Of a stretch of 64,000 nucleotides of DNA, positions 10,832-22,106 are shown piece by piece. Numbering within the stretch: position 1 is the first letter of the stretch; the number at the start of each line of letters is the position of its first letter. A program made the translations under genes and the position numbers. The notes under the pieces were generated by a model. It did not search any database and was not told where the DNA came from. It saw only the letters and a list, made by a program, of their open reading frames with translations. Source of the DNA: Mycoplasmatales bacterium (GTDB taxonomy: Bacteria; Bacillota_I; Bacilli_A; Mycoplasmatales; Metamycoplasmataceae); NCBI GenBank assembly GCA_013215715.1, contig JABSQT010000001.1, forward strand, positions 186,001 through 250,000, written 5' to 3'.

Positions 10832-13300
10832 ATGATGGAAACAAAATATAACCATAAAAAAGTTGAAGAAGGTAAGAATCAAGAGTGAATGGATAAAGAA
10901 GTTTTTTCAAAACATGATAAAACCAAAGAACCGTTTACAATTATTCTCCCGCCACCAAACGTTACAGGTAAATTACATCTTGGTCATGCGTGAGATGTTT
11001 CATTACAAGATGCGATTATTAGATATAAAAAATTAAAAGGATTTGATACTTTATGATTACCAGGAATGGATCATGCTGGAATTGCTACTCAAGCTAAAGT
11101 CGAGGTAAGATTACAACAACAAGGTATTTCAAAACATGAATTAGGTAGAGAAAAGTTCTTAGAAAAAGTTTGGGAATGAAAAGATGAGTATGCATCTACA
11201 ATTAGAGAGCAATGAGGAACACTTGGTATTGCTTTAGATTATAAAAAAGAAAGATTTACACTTGATAAAGGTGCAAATGATGCTGTTAATAAAGTGTTCA
11301 TTGAAATGTATAATAAAGGACTTATTTATAGAGGTAAAAGAGCTATAAACTGAGACCCTGAATTACAAACAGCACTTTCAAACATGGAAGTAATAGGTAA
11401 AGAAACAGAATCATCAATGTGATACTTCAAATATCAAATTAAAGATTCTGAAAAATTCCTTAACGTTGCAACAACAAGACCTGAAACAATGCCATCAGAT
11501 GTTGCTGTTGCTGTTCACCCTGAAGATGAAAGATTTAAACATTTAGTAGGTAAAATCGCAATATCTCCATTAACAGGTAATGAATTGCCGATTATCACTG
11601 ATGAGTATATCGAAATTGATAAAGGTACAGGTGCTATGAAAGTTTCTGCCCATGCCGCAATCGATATTGATATTATTAAATCTAACAATTTAGAAATTAA
11701 AGAATCAATTTTAAAAGATGGAACAATGAATGAATTAGCTGGTGAATTCAAAGGTCTTGATAGAATGGATGCGAGATTAAAAATTGTAGAAAAACTTTCG
11801 AATGAGAATAAGATTATTAAAACAGAAACTGTTATGAATAATGTTGGTTATTCCGAAAGAACTGGTGTTGCTGTTGAAACTTTAGTTTCTGATCAATGAT
11901 TTGTAAAAATGGCTCCACTTTCTAAAGATTTAATGAATGATTTGCAAAGTAACAAGGGTGTTAATTTTGTTCCTGAAAGATTTAGGAATACTTTGGAGCG
12001 TTGAATGGAAAATGTTTATGATTGAACTATCTCAAGACAATTATGGTGAGGTCATAGAATTCCTGCATGATATAAAGATGGAGAAACAAAAGTTCAAGTG
12101 GAAACGCCTGGAGAAGGGTGAGTGCAAGATGAAGATGTTTTAGATACGTGATTCTCTTCTGGAATTGCTCCATTCTCATTTTTGGGTTGACCAAACTCCA
12201 TGGAAGATGTTAAAAGATACTATCCAACTAATGTTTTAGTTACTGGCTATGATATTATATTTTTCTGAGTAGCGCGTATGTATTTCCAAGGACTTGAATT
12301 TATGGGAGAAAAACCATTTGAAGATGTTCTTATTCATGGGTTGATTAGAGATGAGCAAGGTCGTAAGATGTCTAAATCATTAGGTAATGGGATTGATCCA
12401 ATGGAAACAATTGAAAAATATGGAGCGGATGCACTACGTTGATTTTTATTAACTAACTCTGCACCAGGTAATGATATTAATTATTCCCCACAAAAATTAG
12501 AAGCTGCTTGAAATTTAAATAATAAATTATGAAATATATCAAGATATATTCTAGAAGTAATGGAACATTCAACAGATGAAATTACTGATGCAGATAAATG
12601 AATCTTAGATAAATTATCGGTATTAGAAAAACAAGTTTCCATTCGTATGGATAAATATGAATTCACAATTGTTGGGAAAGATATCTATAATTTTATTCAA
12701 AATGATTTCTCATCATGGTATATTGAGATGACAAAAGCACAACCAAATAAAAAAGTCGCTAAGGATGTTCTTAGAAAAACATTAATAATTATTGCTCCAC
12801 TTTTACCATTTATTTCTGAAGAAATTTGATCTAAATTTAATAAAGGAACTATATTTGAACAAGAATGACCAACTATAGAAACGGAAAAAGCGGATTATAT
12901 AGATGATGTAATTGAGGTTGTTAAATCAATTAGGGAATTTAGAGTAATTCATAGTTTACCAAATTCTCAAGAAGTTAAATATTCAACTACAAAAGAGATA
13001 AATAAAAAAACTAGGCTATTTATTTCTAAATTAGCCAATGCTTCTTATGAACTTAACACTGACGCTTTATTTAATTTGAAGGATTTTGATATTAACATTA
13101 AAATGACAAAAGAAATGAAAGATGCTGAAATTAAACGTATTAATCAAGAAGTTAAGCGTCTTCAGGCTGAAATTAAGCGTTCAGAAGGAATGCTGGGTAA
13201 TGAAAGATTTGTTAAAAATGCTTCTCCTGAAAAAGTACAAAATGAAAAAAATAAATATGAGAAATATAAAAAAGAATTAGATGCATTAATAAACTTATAA
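10832..13300 (+). CDS. valS: Valyl-tRNA synthetase
   Basis: An 822-residue class I synthetase. [15 protein letters not shown] holds the HIGH motif, and KMSKS follows the DEQGR block. The tRNA-binding helical domain ends in a C-terminal coiled coil (about residues 755-822). It is shorter than E. coli ValRS (951). The CP1 editing domain is present, but the block that is normally GTGAxKxTPAHDPxDxE reads [16 protein letters not shown] here (Lys270 kept, then Ser272 and Ala275 where Thr and Asp are expected, with one residue missing), suggesting weakened proofreading of Thr-tRNA-Val. The first of two adjacent in-frame ATGs, 10832 and 10835, was chosen for best spacing to AAGGAG. Confidence 0.96.
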
Positions 13301-13304
13301 AATT

Positions 13305-13335
13305 ATAAAAAAAGAGGGTTAACTTCTTTTTTTAT
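13305..13335 (+). terminator. Terminator after valS
   Basis: The A-rich arm AAAAAGA and arm TCTTTTT flank a GGGTTAAC-type loop, followed by more T. It lies just after the valS stop. Confidence 0.6.
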
Positions 13336-13695
13336 TTATTGATTTAATTTAGTGGTACCTTTCGCCTAACTTAAAAGTATCATATTTAATGAATATTTTA
13401 TAAAAAGCAAAATAACTTTTAAAATGTAATAAAAGGGCAAAGAGATACATTTTAATAGTTTGAAACGTCACTTAATTTTAAAAAACATTATTTTTTTATT
13501 TTTTAAAATTTATAAAAAAACAAGTATTTTTAAGGTTTTATTTGAAAAATGACATAAAAAATACCTTATTTTAATTTTTAAATTATTTCAAATTAAAACT
13601 AAAATATTTAATTTTAAACCAAACTATATTACATTTTAAATAAGTTGTATATATAAGTTGAAAGGGGAGTATAATTTGAATTAGGAGGCGGAAAA
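13336..13695. promoter_or_regulatory. Long non-coding region upstream of the arc operon
   Basis: About 360 bases without an ORF. It holds an exact 10-base inverted repeat, TTAAAATGTA (13419-13428) and TACATTTTAA (13446-13455), and a further direct copy of TACATTTTAA at 13630-13639, close to the operon's start. AT-rich promoter-like sequence and AGGAGG just before arcA follow. The repeats are a plausible operator for arginine control; no regulator can be named. Confidence 0.45.
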
Positions 13696-14907
13696 ATGAA
13701 ATTAAAAGTTAAATCAGAAATCGGTAAACTAAAAAAAGTATTAGTTCACCGTCCAGGTAAAGAAGTTGAAAGGATATATCCTGAAATATTTGAAAGATTA
13801 TTATTTGACGGGATTATGTTCACAGAAAAAGCACAAAAAGAACATGATGTGTTTACAAGTAAATTAAGAGAAAATGGTGTAGAAGTGTTCTATATCGAAC
13901 AATTAACTGCAGATGTATTAGAAAATAATCCAGAATTGAAGGAACAATTTATTGAGGATTATATTTCAATGTCAGGCATCACAAATAAAACTGTTGAAAA
14001 AGCTGTTACTGACTATTTTATGAATTTTACAGATATGAAAGCACTAGTGGATGCAACAATTGCTGGTGTTGAAAAAGTTGAAGTTCAACCAGCTTTTGAA
14101 GATAAATTAGTTGATCACTTTGAGAAACATAAAGAATATCCATTTTATGTGGACCCAATTCCAAACATCTTATTCCAAAGAGATCCAATTGCGTCAATTT
14201 ATGATGGAATGAACTTACACAACATGAATCGTGTAACAAGAAAAAGAGAAAAACTATACTATCAATATGTATTGAAATATCACCCAGAATTTATAGATAT
14301 TGATTTACATATGGAACCAACAGATCAAGGTACTATGGAAGGTGGAGATATTCTTGTTATCAATGAAGAACAAATCTTTGTAGGTATTTCAGAAAGAACA
14401 AATGCTCTTGCAACAGAAGCTTTAGCAACAAAATTATTCAAAAAATACCCAAAATTAAAAAGAGTTGTTGGTATTGAAATTCCTCACTCACATGCAACAA
14501 TGCACTTAGATACAGTTCTTACACAAATGGATCATAAAATTTTCTCAATGGATCCAGATATGTATACAGAAACATACACTTATTATGAAATAACAAGAAA
14601 AGGTACTGAAATGTTTGAAGATGCAAAAATCTTAGAACTGTTACAAAAATACATTGCAAGTGATGTTCAAGTTATTTTAGTTGGTGGTGGCTCAACAGTT
14701 AGAGCTAAAAGGGAACAATGAAATGATGGGGCTAACTGCTTAGCAATTGCACCAGGTAAAATTGTTGTTTATGATAGAAATATTATTACAAATGCTTTAG
14801 TTAGAGAAGCAGGGGTTGAAATTATTGAAATCCCATCAAGTGAATTATCATTAGGTAGAGGTGGACCGCGTTGTATGTCAATGCCACTTCAAAGAGAAGA
14901 AATTTAA
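13696..14907 (+). CDS. arcA: Arginine deiminase
   Basis: A 403-residue enzyme converting arginine to citrulline and ammonia, the first step of the arginine dihydrolase pathway. Guanidino-group modifying family motifs are visible: FQRDP near 158-162, EGGD near 214-217, the [12 protein letters not shown] block with the catalytic His, and the nucleophile Cys393 in [10 protein letters not shown] near the C-terminus. Glu and Asp partners sit in the expected blocks, so the enzyme looks active. AGGAGG lies eight bases before the ATG. First gene of a four-gene operon. Confidence 0.97.
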
Positions 14908-14932
14908 AAAACACAAGGAGTAAAATAAAAAT

Positions 14933-15946
14933 ATGAATAAATTAACAGGTAGGGCTTTTACAAAATTAATCGATTATTCAAAAGAAGAAATTGAATATCT
15001 ATTAGATTTATCACATGAGTTAAAAGACAAAAAGAAAAAAAATATATCACATAGAGAATTAGAGGGAAAATCAGTTGCATTATTATTCCAAAAAGATTCA
15101 ACAAGAACAAGATGTGCATTTGAAGTTGGAGCTTACGATTTAGGGATGAAAACTGTTTACCTAGGACCATCAGGTTCGCAATTTGGTAAAAAAGAATCGG
15201 TTGAAGATTCAGCAAAAGTACTAGGAAGTATGTTTGATGGTATTCAATTCAGAGGATACAAACAAAGTGATGTTGAAGAGTTAGCAGAAAAATCAGGTGT
15301 TCCCGTTTGAAATGGTTTAACAGATGAATGACATCCAACACAAATGATTGCTGATTTTATGACAATACAAGAAGAAAAAGGTAGAGATTTAGCAGGTCTT
15401 AAATTAGTTTATGCTGGAGACGGTAGAAATAATATGGGTAATTCATTAATGATTACTGCTGCTAAATTAGGGGTTAACTTTGTATGTCTAGCACCTAAAG
15501 AACTACAACCAGAAGAAGAATTAATTGAAACAGCTAAAAAAATAGCTGCAGAGCAAAATTCAACAATTGAAATGTTTGAGATCCAAGATAAAGAACAAGC
15601 ACTTAAAAATGCTGATGTAATTTATACAGATGTTTGAGTTTCAATGGGAGAAAATGATTGAACAGATAGACTTAAATTATTGCATTCATATCAAGTAAAC
15701 ATGGAAATGATTCAACTAGCAAAAAAAGATGCTATATTCTTACACTGTTTACCAGCATTCCATGGATTAGATACAGAAATCGGTAAAACAAAAGCTCAAG
15801 AATATGGAGATAAATATCCAACTGTTAAAAATGGTGAATTTGAAGTTACAGATGAAGTTATTAAATCAAAACACTGTAAAGCTTTCCAAGAAGCAGAAAA
15901 TAGACTTCACTCAATTAAAGCAATTATGCTTGCTACAATGAAATAA
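14933..15946 (+). CDS. arcB: Ornithine carbamoyltransferase (catabolic)
   Basis: A 337-residue enzyme converting citrulline plus phosphate to ornithine and carbamoyl phosphate in the catabolic direction. The carbamoyl-phosphate site STRTR is at residues 56-60 and the ornithine-binding HCLPAFH at 271-277; DVWVSMGE is the SMG loop. The length is normal. It lies 25 bases after arcA with its own AAGGAG. Operon position shows it to be the catabolic version. Confidence 0.97.
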
Positions 15947-15971
15947 ATTTTAAAAAAGGGGAGGCATTCCA

Positions 15972-17591
15972 ATGGAAATGACCAAGAAAGCACGAAAAAA
16001 ACGTTCTTTTAAAATGCCTACAGCTTTTACAATCATTATATTAATAATGCTTGTTTTTATTGCATTGTCTTGAATAATGTATGCTGCGGGTATTAAGACA
16101 GAAGTTTGAGAAAAAAATAATAAAGGCGTGCTAGTAGCCACACAAAAATCATTACAAGGATTAGGTATATTAGATATATTCCCAGCGATTTGGCATGGTT
16201 TTGTTGCTAAGGCTGAAATTATTGCTTTTATTCTCTGTATTGGTGGTGTTTTAGGCCTTATGGCTAGAACAAAAGCTATTGATGCAGGTATTGCGAGAGT
16301 AGTCGCAAAATTAAATGGAAAAGAAATTATTATCGTTCCAATTTTAATGATTGTATTTGGTTTGGGAGGGACATCTTATGGTATGTGAGAAGAAACCGTT
16401 GCCTTTTTCCCAATATTAATTCCAGTATTTAAAAAAGCTGGATTCGGACCAATTACAGCTGTATTTGTAATTTTAATTGGTGCAGGTGCAGGTAATTTAG
16501 CTTCTACCATTAACCCATTTGCTACTGGTATTGCATTCAGTTCAGCAAAAGATGTTATTGGTAACACGGATTTAAAGGCTGCCACATCACAATCAGTAAT
16601 GTTTGGTACAAGATGAGTGATGTTTGCCTTTTTCCAAGCAGTGGCTATTGCATTTGTTACATGATTTGCTTTAAGAGTTAAAAAAGGTAAAATCATTGTT
16701 ACAGGAATTGATGAATCAGCAGTTGAAAGAGATTTCATGAAAAATGATGGAGACATTGAATTTACATGAAAACGTAAATTAACTTTAACTATATTCATCC
16801 TAGGATTTGTATTTATGATTCTTTCATATTTACCTTGAACGGATTGAGTTGGAAAGTCAGCATTAGCTAATGCGGATTCAAATTATAACAAAGGAATGTT
16901 CTGATTAGCTTCTACTCATGGACAATGAGCACAATGAGGTCAATGATATTTAGTATCTGTTTCAGCGGCATTCTTAATGATTGGATTTATTGTATTCTTA
17001 CTTAATCATAAAGATTTTGTGGAAAAAGGTGAATCAAAAGAAGAAACATATATTAATACATTTATCGATGGATCAAAAGATGTTTTATCGGTTTGTTTAT
17101 TAATTGCTGTTGCTTCAGGTTTAGGAGTTATCTTAGAGAAAACGCTAATTGGACCATATATCGCTAACTCTGCAAAAGGATTAGGGAACATAGGATTATT
17201 AGGATTTGGTGTAGTAATTTTTATACTATCTCTAGTATTATCATTCCTATTACCTTCCACTTCAGGTTTCGGTTCGGCATTTATTCCTATATTTGCTTCA
17301 ATTGCTGCAAAAGCTTTTGGTGGAAATGACTTACATCCTGATGCTGAACATATACAAGCATATAAATCAGCGCTTGGATTAATAATATTTGCATACATAT
17401 TCGCAGAAGGGGTTGTAAATTTATGTTCACCAACTTCAGCGGCACTTATGGCATATACAAAAATGTCACATGTGCCTTATAATGTATGACTAAAACATAC
17501 TTGAAAAATCATTGTTATTTTATTAGTGTTATCATTTGCAATGATGTTAATCATAGGAGGTATTGCACAAGCGGGGCATAGTCTCTTCTAG
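15972..17591 (+). CDS. arcD: Arginine/ornithine antiporter, YfcC/ArcD-type carrier
   Basis: A 539-residue polytopic carrier with about 12 membrane segments, starting with a basic cytoplasmic N-terminus and a first helix near residues 16-38. It resembles the YfcC / C4-dicarboxylate-anaerobic-carrier family (ion-transporter superfamily): GLGGTSYGMWEETVAFFP and LPSTSGFGSAFIPIF blocks are visible. Many Trp residues are UGA, but UGG is also used (IWHGF). Its place between the transferase and carbamate kinase genes makes arginine-ornithine exchange the best assignment. GGGGAGG precedes the ATG. Confidence 0.88.
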
Positions 17592-17603
17592 TGTAAAAAA
17601 TAC

Positions 17604-18539
17604 ATGAAAAAACAAAAAATATTAATTGCTTTAGGTGGAAATGCCTTAGGTAAAAATTATATAGAACAAAAAGAAGCTGTTAAAGAAACAGCAAAAGCTA
17701 TTATTGATCTTTATGCAGCTGGTCATAGCATTATTGTTGCGCATGGTAATGGTCCACAAGTTGGAATGATCAATAATGCATTTGGTAGTGCATTAAATGA
17801 AAAAGTTGTTAATGAAGCTATGCCTTTTCCAGAATGTGGTTCAATGTCTCAAGGATATATTGGATTCCATATTCAAAATGCCATTAAAAACGAATTAAAT
17901 AAAAGAAATATTAATGGAGAAGTAGCTTCTGTTATAACTCAAACAATTGTTGATAAAAATTCTCAAGCTTTTAAAGAACCAACAAAACCAATCGGCCCAT
18001 TCTTAACGGAGGACCAAGGTAAAGAATTAGCTAAACAAAATGGTTGAATTGTAAAAGAAGATTCTGGAAGAGGTTGAAGGAGAGTGGTTGCTTCACCAAA
18101 ACCTATTGACATTGTTGAAAAAAATATTCTTAAAAAACTATCTGACGATAATGTAATATTAATTGCAGGTGGTGGTGGTGGTATTCCAGTTTACAAGGAA
18201 GATAATGATTTAATTGGTATTGATGCTGTTATTGATAAAGATTTTACATCTGCAACAATGGCAGAATTAGTTGATGCTGATACATTCATTATCCTAACTG
18301 CCGTTGATAAAATTATTCTTAACTTCGGAAAAGAAAATGCTAATCCACTTTCAGAAATTAGTTTAGAAGAACTTGAAAAATTAATTGCATCAAAAGAATT
18401 CCCAGCTGGATCGATGGGTCCTAAAGTAGAAGCGGTTGCTGGTTTTGTTAGAAAAACTGGTAAAAATGCTTATATTGGAGATTTAAAACTTGCAGGAAAA
18501 ATTCTTTCAGGAGAAGCTGGAACTAAAGTTTATAAATAA
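17604..18539 (+). CDS. arcC: Carbamate kinase
   Basis: A 311-residue amino acid kinase family enzyme that uses carbamoyl phosphate to make ATP, closing the arginine pathway. N-terminal ALGGNALG (residues 9-16), VAHGNGPQVG, the AGGGGGIPV loop and DKDFTSATMAELVDAD are the family signatures. The length matches the family. It starts 12 bases after the antiporter gene with no strong Shine-Dalgarno, so translation may depend on the upstream gene. It is the last gene of the operon and is followed by a strong terminator. Confidence 0.96.
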
Positions 18540-18540
18540 A

Positions 18541-18573
18541 AAAAATACACACTCAAATAGGTGTGTATTTTTA
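18541..18573. terminator. Terminator after arcC
   Basis: AATACACAC and GTGTGTATT form a nine-base stem with T and A runs on either side. It lies between converging arcC and the folate transporter gene and probably serves both. Confidence 0.88.
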
Positions 18574-19452
18574 ATATTTATTTTTCTCAAATTTATTTAT
18601 TGTTAATTCACATACTTTGTATAATGGAATTAATATAGCGACATATATAGGTATTATTATTGGTGTTTTAAGTATTCTTGCTCATAAAGCAATTTGATAA
18701 TATCTCTCATATGTATAATGAGATATTGGATAATGAGAATGTCCTTGATTTGAAAGTCTTTGCAAGAATCTAACATATGCAATTGGACCTCAAATTCAAA
18801 TTCAAACAATTATTATCATTGTTACTAATGTTGTTATAGAAATTAATAATTTAACTTTATCATTTCTTTTTAACTTGTATAGTATAAACATTCCTAATTG
18901 AATGAATATAAATATACCGGCAACAATATAAATCATTATTTGTGTATTTGTATCAAATTTTAATGTTTTTTTAGATGCTGTATGTATTAAGGGATTGTTA
19001 TATGAAATTATAATAACTATTATTATTCCTATAATAGCTATTACATTAATAATAATCATTGATATTCATCAATTTTTTTGTTTAGCATTGAACATATGTT
19101 TAAACAATCATGCCATTATTGGAATACCCACCGTAATCATTTCATATTCTCACATTCAAGCACCAATTCCATATTGACCTAGTGATAAAGTTATAGTATC
19201 AGCAATCAATGCTATAAAGACGCCTTTTATAGGTCCAAATATCAGTCCAAATATCATTAAGAAAACAAATGTGATGCCAACATTCATAACTCCTTGTATT
19301 TTTATATTTATAAATAATCCGGAAATTATATATAACCCAACAAATATCCCTGCAAGCACAATTTCATAAACTGAAATTCTTATATAATTATTAATAAACT
19401 CTCTTCATTTGCTATCTTTTGGTAAATCTCTTTCATTATTTTCTTTTGTCAT
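18571..19452 (-). CDS. folT: ECF transporter S component, probable folate transporter
   Basis: A 293-residue membrane protein with about six helices, read with ten or more UGA Trp codons. The N-terminal half resembles ECF S components: helix SVYEIVLAGIFVGLYIISG, then FGLIFGPIKGVFIALIADTI, the usual helix 4 region with a conserved Asp. The second half is longer than in most S components (about 180 residues each). It overlaps the folC 3' end by 17 bases and lies in the same THF-riboswitch transcript, which makes folate the likely cargo. The ATP-binding and T components are not in this window. Confidence 0.8.
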
Positions 19453-20494
19453 TTTTTAAAATACTCCCTATTGAATGGAAACTACCAATGTATAAAGTAT
19501 TTTTATCTTGATAATCATAAAAATGTTTTAAATCTTTTACATCTTTTGCTTCTATATCAACTGATGAAATAAAAGAATCATTTAATTTATAAACGAAAAT
19601 ATCTTTATCTTTAAAAATGGTTCTAAGATTAGAAAAATCTTTTCTTTTTGCTATTGTGATAACAACTTGTTCAAAAGAGATTTTTTTATCTTTTAAATAT
19701 TCTAAAGTTGCCAAGATACCATCTTCATTATGTGCAACATCAAGAATGGCTATTTTGCCATTGATTTCTTGTATTGTTGCTCTACCCAGTGGTTCGTTAA
19801 ATTTAGCTATAATATTAAATTCATTTTTCAATACTTCTTTAACTAAAAGTTGATTCCTTATTTTATAATGTTTTGCTTGGTTTTCTACTATGAAATGCTT
19901 ACTATGTTTTTCAATTGTTTTTTTGCTTATGTATTTATTCATATCACCTAATTGGCTACCTGAATAAAAATGCATGTCATTATTTATAATGCCTATTTTA
20001 TCTTTTAAGACATCTTGTAAGGTTTCTCCAAATATATCCATATGATCATAACCAATAGAAGTGATAATTCCTATATCTCCATTAATAATATTAGTAGGGT
20101 CATGAGCACCACCTATACCAGCTTCCAAAATAACAACATCACAATTCATGTCATTGAAATATTCCATTGCACAAAGAAACATAATTCCAAAAAAGTGAAT
20201 ATTACTTTCTTTATATTTTGTAATATATTTCTCTAATTGAACTGTTGGTATATTGAATCCATTAATTTGTATTCTTTCATTAGCTTTAAATATATGAGGG
20301 GAAGTAAAAGTCCCTACATTAAAAGTTTTCTTTAGGTTTTCAGTTAAATAATGTGAAACACTACCTTTACCATTAGTACCAACTATGTTAATAACTTTAA
20401 AATCAAATAACAAATTAAGCTTATTTAAATAAGCTTTTAATATTTTATTGTTAGTATGTTTTCTGTTATTGAAAATTGATTGTATAAGATTCAT
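19436..20494 (-). CDS. folC: Folylpolyglutamate synthase / dihydrofolate synthase family protein
   Basis: A 352-residue Mur-ligase-fold enzyme that adds glutamate to folates so they are retained in the cell. The P-loop GTNGKGS is at 39-45, followed by GTFTSPHIFKANERIQING, the EAGIGG block and the ITSIGYDHMDIFG motif. It is shorter than E. coli FolC (422), mainly in the C-terminal domain, as in other mollicutes. No other folate synthesis gene is present, so a salvage role with imported folate fits. Its leader is a THF riboswitch; a clear Shine-Dalgarno is not visible before the ATG at 20494. Confidence 0.9.
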   Translation of the reverse strand: MNLIQSIFNNRKHTNNKILKAYLNKLNLLFDFKVINIVGTNGKGSVSHYLTENLKKTFNVGTFTSPHIFKANERIQINGFNIPTVQLEKYITKYKESNIHFFGIMFLCAMEYFNDMNCDVVILEAGIGGAHDPTNIINGDIGIITSIGYDHMDIFGETLQDVLKDKIGIINNDMHFYSGSQLGDMNKYISKKTIEKHSKHFIVENQAKHYKIRNQLLVKEVLKNEFNIIAKFNEPLGRATIQEINGKIAILDVAHNEDGILATLEYLKDKKISFEQVVITIAKRKDFSNLRTIFKDKDIFVYKLNDSFISSVDIEAKDVKDLKHFYDYQDKNTLYIGSFHSIGSILKNDKRK

Positions 20495-20517
20495 ATAGTA
20501 GTCCGGCCACTATACAT

Positions 20518-20622
20518 AACCATTAGTGGATGAAGTGTTTCACCGCCTACAAATGTAGTTCGCTCAAAAGCTATACTCCCGTCTTTTGATACTTAACGCT
20601 CGACACCGGCTCTAATAGTGGC
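20518..20622 (-). promoter_or_regulatory. THF (tetrahydrofolate) riboswitch of the folC-folT operon
   Basis: On the minus strand the conserved core of the folT RNA motif appears in order: GCGTTAAGT, GGGAGT, GCGAA, a CTAC/GTAG hairpin, GCGGTGAA, then ACA and CATCC closing the outer stem. The stem GGTGT/ACACT and the ATCAAAAG/CTTTTGA hairpin fit the known fold. Downstream, CCACTA can instead pair with TAGTGG at 20505-20510 region, a possible switch hairpin before the folC start. A TATAAT box lies at about 20627-20632 on the minus strand. Confidence 0.85.
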
Positions 20623-20706
20623 TTTTTAATTATACTACTAAGATCGTAAATAATATGGGGTATTCTTTTTTTTATTTAATTTAGAAGTGTTTTTAGCATA
20701 AAAGTA

Positions 20707-20712
20707 TATAAT
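20707..20712 (+). promoter_or_regulatory. -10 box of the purA promoter
   Basis: TATAAT is followed after about seven bases by the start of the purine riboswitch. No good -35 hexamer is seen at the usual spacing (TTAGAA lies 20 bases upstream). Confidence 0.6.
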
Positions 20713-20718
20713 ACTTTG

Positions 20719-20792
20719 GTGGATATTTATACTCATAATATGGTTGAGTGTTTCTACAAGGCGCCATAAACGCCGCTAATATCAATATCCCA
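20719..20792 (+). promoter_or_regulatory. Purine riboswitch of purA-purB, unusual J3/1 junction
   Basis: P1 pairs GGATATT (20721-20727) with AATATCC (20784-20790). P2 is ACTCA/TGAGT with loop TAATATGGT, J2/3 reads GTTTCTAC, and P3 GGCG/CGCC carries loop CCATAAA. These are the purine aptamer signatures. The junction after P3 reads GCTAATAT, not the usual AC(or T)TATG. If CTA aligns with the ligand-reading C-T-A the RNA would be guanine-type; this is uncertain. TTAAGGAG for purA follows P1 directly. Confidence 0.8.
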
Positions 20793-20806
20793 TTTTAAGG
20801 AGAAAA

Positions 20807-22090
20807 ATGTATAAAACAAAAGTTGTAATTGGAGCCCAATGAGGTGATGAAGGAAAGGGTAAAGTTTCAGACTACCTTGCACAAAAAGCTGATTTAGTTG
20901 TTAGATATCAAGGTGGGAATAATGCTGGTCATACAATTGAATTTGGTGGAGAAAAATATGCTTTAAAACATATTCCTTCAGGAGTTTTTAATCCAAAAAC
21001 AAAAAATATAATGGCACAAGGGATGGTAATTAATCCAAAAATGCTTTTAGATGAAATAGCGGAATTAAAATCAAAAGGAATTATCAACTTTCAACTTTTA
21101 ATTTCAGATAGAGCTCATGTTATACTTCCGTACCACTTAGATTTAGATGGAGCTTTTGAAGAATTAAAAGGTCCGGAGAAAAAAATTGGTACTACTAAAA
21201 AAGGAATTGGGCCTTGCTATGAAGATAAATATGCAAGAATTGGAATTAGATTTGGTGATTTTATTAATGAAGAGGTATTTTTAGAAAAATTAGAAGATGC
21301 ATTAGTTATAAAAAATAAAGTTCTTAAGGCATTTGGATTAAAAACATATACTGCAAAACAAATTTTTGAAGAATATAAAGAATATGCAGCTATTTTAAAA
21401 GATAAAGTTGTTGAAACTGGTTCATTACTTGCAAAAGAAATAGAAGCTGGTAAAGATGTGGTTTTTGAAGGAGCACAAGGTGTGATGCTTTGTATAGATA
21501 ATGGTACTTACCCATTTGTAACATCTTCTTCTCCAACAGCTTCGGCAATCCCTTTATATGCTGGACTTTCAACAAAACACATTACTCAAACGATTGGTAT
21601 TGTTAAAGCTTATACAACACGTGTTGGTACTGGTGCATTGCCTACTGAAATCATGGAAGAAGAAATTAATGCTGATATCCGTGAAAGAGGTAGGGAATAT
21701 GGAACTGTAACTGGTAGAGCAAGAAGAGTTGGTTGATTAGATACCGTTGTTCTTAATCACTCAGCTAGAGTTTCTGGGTTAACAGAATTAACCGTTACAC
21801 TCCTTGATGTTCTTGATAATAGGAAAACTATCAAAATTGGATATTCATATGAACTTGATGGAAAAGAAATTGATTATATACCTGGATCTAATAAAGAATA
21901 CGAAAGAGTTCAAGTTAAATATATAGAGATGCCAGGTTGACAAGAGGATACGACTGGTGTTAAAACATTTGAAGAACTTCCTAAAAATGCAAAAGCATAT
22001 ATTAAGAAGATTGAAGAATTAACAAATGTTCCTGTAACCATTTTTTCAGTTGGGCCTGATAGAGAACAAACAATAGAAATTAAAAAATAA
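20807..22090 (+). CDS. purA: Adenylosuccinate synthetase
   Basis: A 427-residue GTP-dependent enzyme joining IMP and aspartate to adenylosuccinate. The N-terminal phosphate-binding loop GAQWGDEGKGK is at about residues 9-19; the QGGNNAGHT block, the [14 protein letters not shown] signature and C-terminal SVGPDREQT follow. The length is normal. Gene order riboswitch-purA-purB means this cell can make AMP from IMP although the de novo purine pathway is not seen here. AAGGAG lies five bases before the ATG, directly after the riboswitch P1 stem. Confidence 0.97.
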
Positions 22091-22106
22091 CACTTTAAGG
22101 AGAAAA

